This document shows positions 1 to 8,971 of a stretch of DNA of 64,000 nucleotides, one piece after another (the first letter of the stretch is position 1; every line of letters begins with the position of its first letter). The DNA lies in NCBI RefSeq assembly GCF_003208215.1, contig NZ_QKLW01000006.1:1-64000 (forward strand), given 5' to 3'. The DNA is from Marinomonas alcarazii. GTDB taxonomy: Bacteria; Pseudomonadota; Gammaproteobacteria; Pseudomonadales; Marinomonadaceae. The position numbers were made by a program, and so were the translations under genes. The notes under the pieces were generated by a model. It saw nothing but the letters and a program-made list of their open reading frames with translations. It was not told where the DNA came from and searched no databases.

Positions 1-2694
1 CAAAGAACGCCCCTAGAGCGCGAGTTTTGCGTTCAGTACCGTGAGACCGACCTAGACTTTTTACACCGACTGGCCGCCGAAGAGGGTTGGGTCTATTACT
101 TTACCCATGAAGAAGGCAAACACCTGCTGCACTTTGCTGATCAAAGCCAGTTTTTACCTAAATCCCCTACACCTATTCCATACAACGTCTTAGCCGGTGG
201 TGGCTCAGACGATCTTTACATCTCCACTTTGACGCACCATACACAAAGCTTACCAAGCCAAAGCACGCTGAAAGACTACAGCTTCAAAAAGCCCGATTAC
301 CGCTTCTTGCACCAGCAAGAGGGCGAGAACATGGATTATCAGCTGCCCAATTACGAACACTTCGATGCCCCAGGGCGTTTCAAAGACGACGTGACAGGCA
401 AAGCCTTTTCTCGCATCCGCTTAGAATACCTACGCCGCAGTGCGCGTACCCTAGTGGGAAAAAGCAACCACGCTGGCATCCAAGCGGGCATGAAAATCAC
501 CCTCGAAGGGCACAACGAAGACACCATCAACCAAGAATGGCTGCCGGTATCAGTAGAACACCATGGCACCCAACCGCAAGTCTTGGAAGAAGAAGGCCAA
601 ACGGGCAGCACCACCTACAACAATCGCTTTACCTTTATTCCAGCCACCACCAACTGGCAAGCGACACCACAACCCAAACCGAGTGTCGATGGCCCCATGA
701 TGGCCACGGTTGTTGGTCCTGAAGGGGAAGAAATCTTCTGTGACGAACACGGACGCGTCAAACTGCACTTCCCATGGGACAGATACAGCGAAGCGAATGA
801 CCACAGCTCCTGCTGGGTACGCGTCTCCCAGGGTTGGGCGGGCAATCAGCACGGCATGATGGCCATCCCGAGAATCGGCAGCGAAGTCATCGTCAGCTTC
901 CTAAACGGCGACCCAGATCAGCCCATTGTCACGGGGCGTGCATTCAACGCTAAAAATACAGCACCTTACGTTTTACCCGAACACAAAACCAAAACCGTCT
1001 GGCGCAGTGACACCCACCAAGGGGAAGGCTTCAACGAGATCAGCTTCGAAGACCAAGTCGACAACGAGAAAGTCTACCTACATGCGCAAAAAGACCTCGA
1101 AAGTGACGTACTGAATGATCAAATCCACCATGTGGGACACGATCAGCACAACCAAATCGACAACGATAGGTTCACCCAACTGAATAATAACGACCATCTC
1201 ACTATAAAAGGTGAGAGTCGCCATAAAGTGGATAAAGATCACACACTAATAGTAGATGGTAGCTTACAGCAGAAAATCGGTGATAAAGCGATATTGAATG
1301 CAACTAAAGAAATACATCTAAAAAGTGGCAGCAAAGCCATCATAGAAGCGGCATCCGAAATGACCGTCAAAGTAGGCGAAAACTTCATCAAAATTGATGC
1401 AGCTGGCGTTCACGTAGTTGGCTCTGCCATCAACTTCAACTCTGGAGGGAACGCCAGTGAGGGCAGTTCATTAATGGCAAAAGCCGCCACCCTACCCTTG
1501 GGTGGCGTAGCCCCTGAACACAATGCCAATCTGGATGCCGTAACTGGCAACGACGCTCCCACACACGCAACCGCGTCAAACAATACCGCAGCAACCGCGC
1601 CTCCAGCCAGCAACAACGAAGCGGCCGAGGCCGCAGAAGAAACGCAAGAAGATACCCCCTTCGAAGCGGGGTACATTATTAATGATCAGGTCACCACACG
1701 AAAACAACTGTATTATGACCATGTCTCTGAGAAGGATGTGTTCCACCTAGCCTTTCAGTTTAATAAAAACAATATGCACTTGAATCCAGAGAACGTGCTA
1801 CCTGGCGAACTCGTTATTCTGTCGAATAAGCCAAAGACGGAAGAAGATAAAGAGAAGCTCAAACTATTAAAACAGCAAGCCAAACTGGCTAGCAAAGAAA
1901 TACAACAACTGACAGAGGAAGAAGCACAAACCGCTTATAACCATTTTCAGTTATTAGATTACATTAACAAAGACAAAATTGGCATGGGGACGGCTGGTTT
2001 TGGTGTTGCATCCGCCTCTATGGGACAACGTTTTGATAGCTTAAAATCTGTACTGGAACAGCTTAATCAAAACTACTTAGACAATACTCAGGTTGGTGCG
2101 GGTGGAAAAGCCAGCTTTACCCCTACTTTTTACCAGAATCGACAAGCGTTATTCGGTCAACTGGATAATGCGCTAGAACGCTTAACTATGAGTAAAATCA
2201 ACATTGGCGACCACCCCCAAATCAAACACACCTTAGGGCTGTCCAGTAAATCCATTATCCATAACTGGGATACGGTAACAGCCAAAGGAGAAGTCCCTGA
2301 ACTGGGCAGGCGTATTGGTCAAGCCGCCAAAATGGCCAAAGGCGCAAAAGCCGTTGGCTGGTTAGCGGTAGGTGTAGATGGAATCATTGCTGTGGACAAC
2401 ATCAAACAAGCGTGCACGGGCGATGACACCAGCCAATGTGAAGTAGTGAGTTACAAAGAAGCTGGCGGATTTGCAGGTAGTGTTGGGGGAGGGTTTTACG
2501 GAGGAAACGTTGGAGCAGTAATAGCTACAGGTATTGCAGTATTCCTAGGCGTAGCGACTGGTGGTGTTGCAATCGTCGCCATTGGTTTTGTTGGTGCGGG
2601 TGCGGGTGCCTATGCAGGTAGTAAAGGAGGTGATGCTCTTGGAGAGAGCTTTGGCGAAAATATATATCAAATCAAAAAAAGGTTTACTGAATGA
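1..2694 (+). CDS. vgrG: Type VI secretion VgrG spike with C-terminal effector-like extension (5' end outside window)
   Basis: The frame is open from base 1, so the N-terminus lies outside the window; 897 codons are visible. The first ~300 codons carry VgrG core features: the gp27-like part (EEGWVYYF) and then the gp5 OB-fold (GRVKLHFPWD, SCWVRVSQGWAG, PRIGSEVIVSFLNGDPDQP). The gp5-type beta-helix repeats follow (SEMTVKVGENFIKIDAAGV). VgrG trimers tip the T6SS tube and can carry fused toxins. Here about 400 residues follow the spike: an Ala/Thr/Asn-rich linker, a stretch resembling LysM (NPENVLPGELVIL), a helical region, and a C-terminus of two Gly/Ala-rich hydrophobic segments (GGFAGSVGGGFYGG, then GVAIVAIGFVGAGAGAYAG). 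A glycine-zipper end suggests a membrane-inserting toxin, which is inference. The stop overlaps the next start by four bases. Confidence 0.9.
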   Translation, partial: QRTPLEREFCVQYRETDLDFLHRLAAEEGWVYYFTHEEGKHLLHFADQSQFLPKSPTPIPYNVLAGGGSDDLYISTLTHHTQSLPSQSTLKDYSFKKPDYRFLHQQEGENMDYQLPNYEHFDAPGRFKDDVTGKAFSRIRLEYLRRSARTLVGKSNHAGIQAGMKITLEGHNEDTINQEWLPVSVEHHGTQPQVLEEEGQTGSTTYNNRFTFIPATTNWQATPQPKPSVDGPMMATVVGPEGEEIFCDEHGRVKLHFPWDRYSEANDHSSCWVRVSQGWAGNQHGMMAIPRIGSEVIVSFLNGDPDQPIVTGRAFNAKNTAPYVLPEHKTKTVWRSDTHQGEGFNEISFEDQVDNEKVYLHAQKDLESDVLNDQIHHVGHDQHNQIDNDRFTQLNNNDHLTIKGESRHKVDKDHTLIVDGSLQQKIGDKAILNATKEIHLKSGSKAIIEAASEMTVKVGENFIKIDAAGVHVVGSAINFNSGGNASEGSSLMAKAATLPLGGVAPEHNANLDAVTGNDAPTHATASNNTAATAPPASNNEAAEAAEETQEDTPFEAGYIINDQVTTRKQLYYDHVSEKDVFHLAFQFNKNNMHLNPENVLPGELVILSNKPKTEEDKEKLKLLKQQAKLASKEIQQLTEEEAQTAYNHFQLLDYINKDKIGMGTAGFGVASASMGQRFDSLKSVLEQLNQNYLDNTQVGAGGKASFTPTFYQNRQALFGQLDNALERLTMSKINIGDHPQIKHTLGLSSKSIIHNWDTVTAKGEVPELGRRIGQAAKMAKGAKAVGWLAVGVDGIIAVDNIKQACTGDDTSQCEVVSYKEAGGFAGSVGGGFYGGNVGAVIATGIAVFLGVATGGVAIVAIGFVGAGAGAYAGSKGGDALGESFGENIYQIKKRFTE

Positions 2695-3068
2695 TTTGGG
2701 TCTATTTTATCGTGATCTATTCATTGCCATTAGCCGGTTTTTTTTGGCTATGGCAAACCATAAATTTACTCTACGTGGTTTTTTTTCCTTCAAAATTAAT
2801 TAATGGCTATTTTTCTTATAAACCAGATATTGTCGAGATAGAAATTCTTTATAGACGAAGCTGGATTTATTGGAGGAACTGCCTACGCTACTTATTTAAC
2901 ATTGAGCGGCCCACTATGCCATGGTATGCCAAGATCAATACGATCTTTTGTGCTCTGGGAGTGATGTTAGGTTTATGGGGAGGGGGAATTACTTTCTTGG
3001 ATGAATACCTTAATCTAATTAGTTTAGATAAATGGATGGATATATTAAGTGCTAACGGTCTTCTTTGA
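2691..3068 (+). CDS. Small membrane protein, candidate immunity protein for the VgrG-borne effector
   Basis: This 125-residue protein is not a family I recognise. Two hydrophobic segments are visible, about residues 3-33 (IVIYSLPLAGFFWLWQ) and 84-104 (FCALGVMLGLWGGGITFL), separated by a basic, aromatic-rich loop. An inner-membrane protein with two spans is the simplest reading. Its ATG overlaps the vgrG stop in an ATGA junction, so the two are probably translationally coupled. T6SS effector genes are commonly followed directly by their immunity gene, and an immunity protein in the membrane would suit a membrane-acting toxin. The immunity role is inferred from position and topology only. Base composition is more AT-rich than in the vgrG core. 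Confidence 0.72.
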   Translation: MIWVYFIVIYSLPLAGFFWLWQTINLLYVVFFPSKLINGYFSYKPDIVEIEILYRRSWIYWRNCLRYLFNIERPTMPWYAKINTIFCALGVMLGLWGGGITFLDEYLNLISLDKWMDILSANGLL

Positions 3069-3081
3069 CTTCACTCTATTA

Positions 3082-3112
3082 GCTAGCCCATTCCCCGATT
3101 GGGAGCATTTTT
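3082..3112 (+). terminator. Weak terminator-like hairpin after the immunity candidate
   Basis: Short complementary arms (GCCCA / TGGG with flanking GC pairs) surround TTCCCCGA and are followed by ATTTTT. The stem is short, so this is only a possible end for the vgrG-immunity transcript. Confidence 0.3.
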
Positions 3113-3132
3113 ACACGAAAAAATATCATCAG

Positions 3133-3708
3133 CACGTCTTGCCCGACAACAAAACTAAAACCGTGTAGCGCAGGCTTTTTTTGAACGGGAAAGGCCACCA
3201 AGAGGAAGGCTTCAACGGCTCTTTACAAGGGAACGGTTTTGAAGACCAAGTCGACAACGAAAAAGTCTACGTACATGCCCAAAAAGACATGGAAACCGAT
3301 GTACTCAACGACAGTATCACCCACATCGGCCACGACCAACATGAACAAATCGACAACGACCGTTTTACCCAAATCGGCGGCGAAAACGGCACAGGCAACG
3401 ACCACCTGACCGTCAAAGGCGAAAGTCGCCATAAGATAGACAAAGACCAAACAATCACCATCGACGGTAGCCAGCAGCAAAAAGTTGGCTCGAAAGCCGT
3501 ACTGGATGCAGCCAATGAAATTCATCTAAAAAGTGGCAGCAAAGCCGTGATTGAAGCAGGGTCAGAAATGACGGTCAAAGTTGGTGGCAACTTTATAAAA
3601 ATCGACGCAGCTGGCGTACACGTTGTCGGCTCTGCAATCAACTTCAACACCGGCGGCAGCGCAGGATCGGACAGTGGATTTAGTGGAAAATTGACAGCCC
3701 TATTTTAA
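3133..3708 (+). pseudogene. Displaced, broken vgrG tail (gp5 beta-helix repeats)
   Basis: The reading begins HVLPDNKTKTV then hits a TAG at 3166, matching VLPEHKTKTVWRS of the upstream vgrG. After a garbled stretch it continues FEDQVDNEKVYVHAQKDMETDVLND and runs to INFNTGGSAGSDSGF, closely paralogous to about codons 350-480 of the upstream VgrG. An open frame without a convincing start (TTG at 3181) remains to 3708. It lacks the whole VgrG core and ends soon after the point where the upstream VgrG enters its toxin linker. It is best read as a remnant left by swapping or duplication of VgrG tails. It could serve as a donor for recombination, but no gene product is expected. Confidence 0.75.
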
Positions 3709-3908
3709 AAGGAAAATTTGTTCATACCACACCTTCACGGTTTCCTTACTCCGCTTACACAAGAAAAAATCTCTACTATGCTTATTCTTGTGCAATCGGA
3801 CTTTCTTATAAAAAAAAACGACTTTTTCGAAAGACAATTTATCCCTTCTGTCACTAAAGTGTCAGCATTATCCAGACATGCATTTTTTTGATTCTGCAAA
3901 GTGAAAAT

Positions 3909-3938
3909 TAGTCAAAAGAGTGCTTAATGCTCTATAAC
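3909..3938 (+). promoter_or_regulatory. Candidate sigma-70 promoter for putA
   Basis: TAGTCA and TATAAC are separated by 18 bp, about 60 bp before the chosen putA start. The -35 match is only moderate. No other regulatory site is evident in the 3709-3998 gap. Confidence 0.3.
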
Positions 3939-3998
3939 AATATGCGGCCTTAATAAAAAACCATCCAGTTTTTTATGTTTACGCGGGAGAACCCAACC

Positions 3999-6900
3999 AT
4001 GTTTAAAGCGATTGAGGTATTACAACCTAACTTCATTCAGCGTCCACTTAATGAATTGTGGAAGCTTATTTCCCCTCTTTATAATATGGACGAAGAGAAG
4101 TGGTTAAAGGAATTATTACCGTTGGCAAAGCCGACTGACGTCGAGCTAGAAAACCAAACCAATGCCGCTGCAAACTTGATTGCCGACGTACGCCAAGACG
4201 ACGATAGCATGTCAATGATTGACGCCTTGTTGCTAGAGTACAGCCTAGACACCAAAGAAGGCATTTTGTTGATGTGTTTAGCCGAAGCGCTCATGCGCGT
4301 GCCAGACAAAGAAACCGCAGACGCTTTTATCAAAGACCGTTTGAGCGTCGCCGATTGGGCTTCTCACGCAAAAAACTCTGACTCATTCTTCGTTAACGCC
4401 TCCACTTGGGGTTTATTGTTGACGGGGAAAATCGTCACTATGGACGAGAAGAAAGACGGTACGCCAGCCAATCTGGTAAACCGTATGGTAAACCGTGTTT
4501 CCGAGCCAGTAATTCGTAAAGCGATGAACCAAGCGATGAAAATCATGGGGCATCAGTTTGTACTTGGTCGCAGCATTGAAGAAGCCTTGTCCCGTGGCAA
4601 AAGCTACCGTGACAAAGGTTACACTTATTCTTTCGATATGCTGGGTGAAGCCGCATTAACTGCAGCTGACGCAGAAAAATACCTAACGTCTTATATGAAA
4701 GCGGTCGAATCTGTTGGTAAAGACACTTACAGTCAAAAGCACCGCCCAACCATTTCTATCAAGTTATCAGCCCTTCACCCGCGTTACGAAGTGGGTTGTG
4801 AAGAACGCGTAATGACAGAACTGTTCGACAGCGTTAAAGGCTTGATCACCAAAGCTCGCTCGTTAAACGTTGGCATTACCATAGATGCAGAAGAAGCTGA
4901 TCGCTTAGAACTGTCTTTGCATTTATTTGAAAAACTGTTCCGTGATGAATGCACCAAAGGCTGGGGCTTATTTGGCCTTGTTGTTCAGGCTTACTCAAAA
5001 CGCGCTTTACCGGTTTTGGTTTGGTTAGCGGCACTTTCTAAAGAGCAAGGTGATCGCATTCCTGTTCGTCTTGTTAAAGGCGCTTATTGGGACTCTGAAA
5101 TCAAGCTGTGCCAACAGCGCGGTATCAATGGTTATCCAGTTTACACTCGTAAAGAATCTACTGACGTATCTTACTTGGCATGTGCGAATTTCCTATTAAG
5201 TGAACACGCTCGTGCAAACATCTTCCCTCAGTTTGCCAGCCACAATGCTCACACCATCGCGACAATCAGCTGCATCGCTAAACAATTAGGCGCCAGCACT
5301 GACGAATACGAGTTTCAGCGTTTGCACGGTATGGGCGATGCGCTTTACAACCGTTTGATCAAAGACAGCGACATCTGTGTACGTATTTACGCGCCAGTAG
5401 GCAGCCATAAAGACTTACTTCCTTACCTGGTTCGCCGTCTGCTAGAAAATGGCGCTAACAGCTCATTCGTTCACCGCCTGATTGATGCCAGCTACCCAAT
5501 TGCAGATTTGATCAATCACCCAGTGACGACCCTTGAAAGCCGTAAATCATTGGCGAACCCGCATATCAACTTGCCAGCTAACTTGTTTGACGACCGCAGA
5601 AACTCGTTTGGTCCAAACATCGAAATTGATTCTGATTGGACGCCTTTCAAAGCCAAAATCGACGTTTTCATGGGACAAGACACCCAATGGCGTGCCTTCC
5701 CTATTGTTGGCGGCGAAAAAGTCACAACAGGTCAAACGCATTCTGTCGACAGCCCTTACGACCACAGCCAAATAGCGGGGCAAATCGACTGGGCAGACGC
5801 AGCGACAGTGACCAAGGCAATAGACCTTGCTGAAGCGGCTTTCCCTGCATGGTCAGCACGTCCAGCAACAGAACGTGCTGACTGCCTAGACAAAATGGCT
5901 GACTTGATGGAAGAAAACTACGCTGAATTGATGGCGCTTTGCCACCGTGAAGCGGGTAAAACCATTCAAGACAGCATCGACGAAGTTCGTGAAGCCGTGG
6001 ATTTCTGTCGCTATTACGCGCAACAAGCCCGTAGCCACTTCGCTAACCCAACGCACTACAAAGATTTCTTAGGCCAAGACAAACAAGCCAAGCTAAACGG
6101 CCGCGGCGTGTTCACTTGTATCAGCCCATGGAACTTCCCATTGGCCATCTTTACAGGCCAAGTGGTTGCTGCGCTTGTAGTGGGCAACACAGTGGTTGCG
6201 AAGCCTGCTGAGCAAACGAGTTTAATCGCTTTCCGCGCCATTGAAATGCTACACCAAGCAGGTGTTCCGACAGACGTACTTCACTTGTTACCAGGTGACG
6301 GTGCCACCGTTGGTGCTCCACTGACTAGCGACAAACGCATTGCTGGCCTTGCCTTCACAGGTTCCACTGGCACAGCACAATTGATCAACCGTACTCTAGC
6401 GGCTCGTGGCGTAGCGCCAGTGCCAGTGATTGCAGAAACCGGTGGTCAAAACGCCATGTTGGTTGATTCTACGTCTTTACCTGAGCAAGTAGTGCGTGAT
6501 GCTGTTCGTTCCGCCTTTGCTTCTGCAGGTCAGCGTTGTTCAGCATTGCGCGTATTGTTCGTACAAGCAGACATCGCAGACCGTGTCATTCCGATGATCA
6601 AAGGCGCCATGCAAGAACAAACTGTTGGTTTGCCTTACCTGCACAGCACAGATGTGGGTCCGGTTATCGATAAGAAAGCTCAAGACATGTTGCTTGAACA
6701 CATCGAACGTATGACCAAAGAAAGCAAGTTGATCGCCCAAGCAGAACTGCCAGACTTCGCTAAAAACGGCACCTACGTTGCGCCAACGGCATTTGAAATC
6801 AGCAGCATTGACCAGCTAACGGATGAGAAGTTTGGCCCTATCCTTCACGTTGTACGCTATAAAGCCCGTGAACTAGATAAGATCATTGATACCATCAATA

Positions 6901-7121
6901 ACTCCGGCTTTGGCTTAACCATGGGCGTACACAGCCGCAACGAAACCACTTGTGCTCGTATCGCAAGTCGCGCTCGCGTTGGTAACCTTTATATCAACCG
7001 CGACCAAGTGGGTGCCGTAGTTGGCGTTCAGCCTTTCGGCGGACAAGGTTTATCCGGCACAGGACCAAAAGCAGGCGGTCCACATTACCTTCAACGCTTC
7101 GCTATTGAGCAAGACCTTTAA
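3999..7121 (+). CDS. putA: Bifunctional proline dehydrogenase / L-glutamate-gamma-semialdehyde dehydrogenase (PutA, short form)
   Basis: PutA oxidises proline to glutamate in two steps: an FAD-dependent proline dehydrogenase passing electrons to quinone, then an NAD-dependent aldehyde dehydrogenase. The proline dehydrogenase barrel lies about residues 130-450 (VKGAYWDSEIK, LHGMGDALYNR, and RRLLENGANSSFV near its end). The aldehyde dehydrogenase part lies about 540-1030, with SPWNFPLAIFTGQ, ETGGQNAML (general base Glu) and SAGQRCSALR (catalytic Cys). ATG 3999 is preferred because GGGAGA sits 8 bases before it; an in-frame ATG at 3975 lacks such a site. The 1040-residue protein has no ribbon-helix-helix DNA-binding domain, so it should not act as the put repressor. 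It stops right after the dehydrogenase (PHYLQRFAIEQDL), and the domain that normally follows in longer PutAs is encoded by the next gene. Confidence 0.95.
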   Translation: MFKAIEVLQPNFIQRPLNELWKLISPLYNMDEEKWLKELLPLAKPTDVELENQTNAAANLIADVRQDDDSMSMIDALLLEYSLDTKEGILLMCLAEALMRVPDKETADAFIKDRLSVADWASHAKNSDSFFVNASTWGLLLTGKIVTMDEKKDGTPANLVNRMVNRVSEPVIRKAMNQAMKIMGHQFVLGRSIEEALSRGKSYRDKGYTYSFDMLGEAALTAADAEKYLTSYMKAVESVGKDTYSQKHRPTISIKLSALHPRYEVGCEERVMTELFDSVKGLITKARSLNVGITIDAEEADRLELSLHLFEKLFRDECTKGWGLFGLVVQAYSKRALPVLVWLAALSKEQGDRIPVRLVKGAYWDSEIKLCQQRGINGYPVYTRKESTDVSYLACANFLLSEHARANIFPQFASHNAHTIATISCIAKQLGASTDEYEFQRLHGMGDALYNRLIKDSDICVRIYAPVGSHKDLLPYLVRRLLENGANSSFVHRLIDASYPIADLINHPVTTLESRKSLANPHINLPANLFDDRRNSFGPNIEIDSDWTPFKAKIDVFMGQDTQWRAFPIVGGEKVTTGQTHSVDSPYDHSQIAGQIDWADAATVTKAIDLAEAAFPAWSARPATERADCLDKMADLMEENYAELMALCHREAGKTIQDSIDEVREAVDFCRYYAQQARSHFANPTHYKDFLGQDKQAKLNGRGVFTCISPWNFPLAIFTGQVVAALVVGNTVVAKPAEQTSLIAFRAIEMLHQAGVPTDVLHLLPGDGATVGAPLTSDKRIAGLAFTGSTGTAQLINRTLAARGVAPVPVIAETGGQNAMLVDSTSLPEQVVRDAVRSAFASAGQRCSALRVLFVQADIADRVIPMIKGAMQEQTVGLPYLHSTDVGPVIDKKAQDMLLEHIERMTKESKLIAQAELPDFAKNGTYVAPTAFEISSIDQLTDEKFGPILHVVRYKARELDKIIDTINNSGFGLTMGVHSRNETTCARIASRARVGNLYINRDQVGAVVGVQPFGGQGLSGTGPKAGGPHYLQRFAIEQDL

Positions 7122-7135
7122 GAGGAGACATTACT

Positions 7136-7819
7136 ATGACAATCGTACAACCTATCCAAATTCAGGTCTCTCAGAAAGTCTTCGAAGCATGGGACAAACT
7201 TGGTGTTAATGGCCGCGCAGAAAAACTGCAGAAAGCCCTTAACGCCTTCCCTAAAGAACAAGGAAAAATGGCCGCTTGGCAGATCGATAACGCGAAAAAA
7301 TCCATTGCGGAAACACGCGTAATGCCTGGGCCAACTGGTGAACGCAACGAGCTATCTAACCAAGGTCGTGGCGTATTTCTTTGCATGTCTTTTATCGAAG
7401 GTGAGAAAGCAAAAGTTGGTTTAGTCGGTCAAGTATTTGCCGCACTTATTGCTGGCAACCCAGTGATTACAGTTGGGCCAATGGGGCAAGAAATCATGGA
7501 TATAATTTCCCCATTCGTGGCGGAAGGCGTGGTTCAAAACATTGCAGACTCTGCACAAGACTCGTTGGTCGAAGCCGATCACCTTGCTGGTATTGCAATA
7601 CTTTGCGACCCAGCACAAGCTCAACAACTAAGCCAACGTTTAGCCGCGAAAAGCGGCCTAATCTGCCAATTAGTAGAAGAAACCGATGCGGAAAATCTAA
7701 GTGTGATTGCCAAACCACATTACGTGCTGCGTTTTGTCACCGAGCGTACCGTGTCTAACAACACAACAGCGATCGGCGGCAACGCTACCCTGCTTGAATT
7801 GGGCAGCATGAACGACTAA
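7136..7819 (+). CDS. Free-standing PutA C-terminal domain (ALDH-superfamily lid domain)
   Basis: The 227-residue protein matches, from memory, the C-terminal domain of long PutAs such as the E. coli protein: the motif PGPTGERN near residue 65, an ALDH-like Rossmann core (GLVGQVFAALIAGNPVITVGP), and the terminal motif ERTVSNNTTAIGGNATLLELG, which parallels ERSLSVNTAAAGGNASLMTIG in E. coli. In long PutAs this domain packs over the aldehyde dehydrogenase and its terminal motif closes the substrate-channelling tunnel. It begins 14 bases after the putA stop, in another frame, with AGGAGA seven bases before ATG, so it is a designed second cistron and not a simple frameshift. No catalytic Cys is visible. 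Association with PutA in trans is inference. Confidence 0.85.
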   Translation: MTIVQPIQIQVSQKVFEAWDKLGVNGRAEKLQKALNAFPKEQGKMAAWQIDNAKKSIAETRVMPGPTGERNELSNQGRGVFLCMSFIEGEKAKVGLVGQVFAALIAGNPVITVGPMGQEIMDIISPFVAEGVVQNIADSAQDSLVEADHLAGIAILCDPAQAQQLSQRLAAKSGLICQLVEETDAENLSVIAKPHYVLRFVTERTVSNNTTAIGGNATLLELGSMND

Positions 7820-7850
7820 TACTCGCTCTGACAGAATACATATAAAACGA

Positions 7851-7888
7851 AACAGCCCTTCTTGGAAACAAGAAGGGCTGTTTTTTTA
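7851..7888 (+). terminator. Rho-independent terminator after the put operon
   Basis: A perfect 14-bp stem (AACAGCCCTTCTTG / CAAGAAGGGCTGTT) with a GAAA loop is followed by seven T. It lies between convergent operons and ends the putA transcript. Confidence 0.93.
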
Positions 7889-7906
7889 TATTCCTTTATC
7901 TACTTT

Positions 7907-8971
7907 TTATTCGCCTTTAATAGGCAACAACGCACTTTCCCACGCTTTAATAAAGCGTCGACGCTTCGAATCATCAAGATACACCATTAAGGCAGGCCCT
8001 AACGGAATGGGGTGAAAATTAATAGTCTGATCTTGCACATCTTGTTGTGATACCAAACTATCAATATCGGGAAATAAGGCCACCAGCTCGCTTTTTTTCG
8101 CAATCACATCCTGCCCTTCGTCAGATATCAGGAAATTCACAAAGCGCTGGGCATTAGATACATGCTTAGCTTGTTTAGAAATAAAAGCTGCGCGACTCAC
8201 CACCAAGGCATAGTCTTGCGGAATCACTACACCAATGCTGTTGTCTCGCCTTTCACGAGCGAATGAATAGGATCCTAAAAGGTTGTAGCCAAAGATCAGC
8301 TTTCCGGAAGCAATATCGTCTAACAAGCTTGCCGTTTGACCATAAACCTTAGTCCGAGCACGTCCCAAACTTTCTTGTAAACGCCCGCTAATGCTTGAGG
8401 TCACTTCATCTTGCGTTGCAACCAAATAGCCAATTCCAGAGCGACGCGCATCATAAGAGCCCACTCTATTGGCGAAAAAGCCATCTTCAATGCGCATAGT
8501 GCTTGCCAATGATTCGTGGGTAAGCGGAACGGCTTTATTCTTAAACGCCTGCTTGTTGTAAACAAAGACAATTGGCTCGTAAGTAAATCCAATCACTTCA
8601 TTACGCCAATTCGCCCAGCTAGGTAAGGCGGCAACAGCCTCTCCCAACACAGGTTGCGCATAGCCATCATTTACCAAGCGAACTTGCAAATCCATGGCCG
8701 AACTAATCACCACATCAGGCTGATCTTCTAGAGGTTTAGCTCTGATGGCACGATCTAATTCTTGAGTATTAAATTCGTGATACTCCAGGTTTACAGTAGG
8801 GTTTTGTGCGCGAAATGCATTCAACACAGGGGCAATAGCTTTTATGTCCGTTGCACTGAAAATAATTAATTGATTCGAATCCAACTCAAGGTTAATACTT
8901 GGCCTTTCTGCACTGGAGCGACTGACTAGCAACATCAGCCCCATCAATATAAGCGTCATTTTTCTCAACAT
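7907..8971 (-). CDS. Periplasmic solute-binding protein (ABC type) in the tctDE-like operon
   Basis: The 354-residue protein starts with a signal peptide (MTLILMGLMLLVSRSSA) and continues as a type-2 periplasmic binding fold (QLIIFSATDIKAIAPVLNAF, DVVISSAMDLQVRLVNDGYA, FVNFLISDEGQDVI). No permease or ATPase gene is adjacent. Its start overlaps the end of the histidine kinase gene, so it is the third cistron of the response regulator-kinase operon. Solute-binding proteins co-transcribed with a two-component system often supply the ligand signal to the sensor, and that is the likely role here. The ligand is unknown; iron or a carboxylate are both possible. Confidence 0.85.
   Translation of the reverse strand: MLRKMTLILMGLMLLVSRSSAERPSINLELDSNQLIIFSATDIKAIAPVLNAFRAQNPTVNLEYHEFNTQELDRAIRAKPLEDQPDVVISSAMDLQVRLVNDGYAQPVLGEAVAALPSWANWRNEVIGFTYEPIVFVYNKQAFKNKAVPLTHESLASTMRIEDGFFANRVGSYDARRSGIGYLVATQDEVTSSISGRLQESLGRARTKVYGQTASLLDDIASGKLIFGYNLLGSYSFARERRDNSIGVVIPQDYALVVSRAAFISKQAKHVSNAQRFVNFLISDEGQDVIAKKSELVALFPDIDSLVSQQDVQDQTINFHPIPLGPALMVYLDDSKRRRFIKAWESALLPIKGE

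Noticed and set aside
7119..7136. Frameshift explanation for the split putA
   Set aside because: The second gene has its own AGGAGA ribosome site and ATG after a proper stop, and its start contains new sequence, so two cistrons fit better than a single damaged gene.
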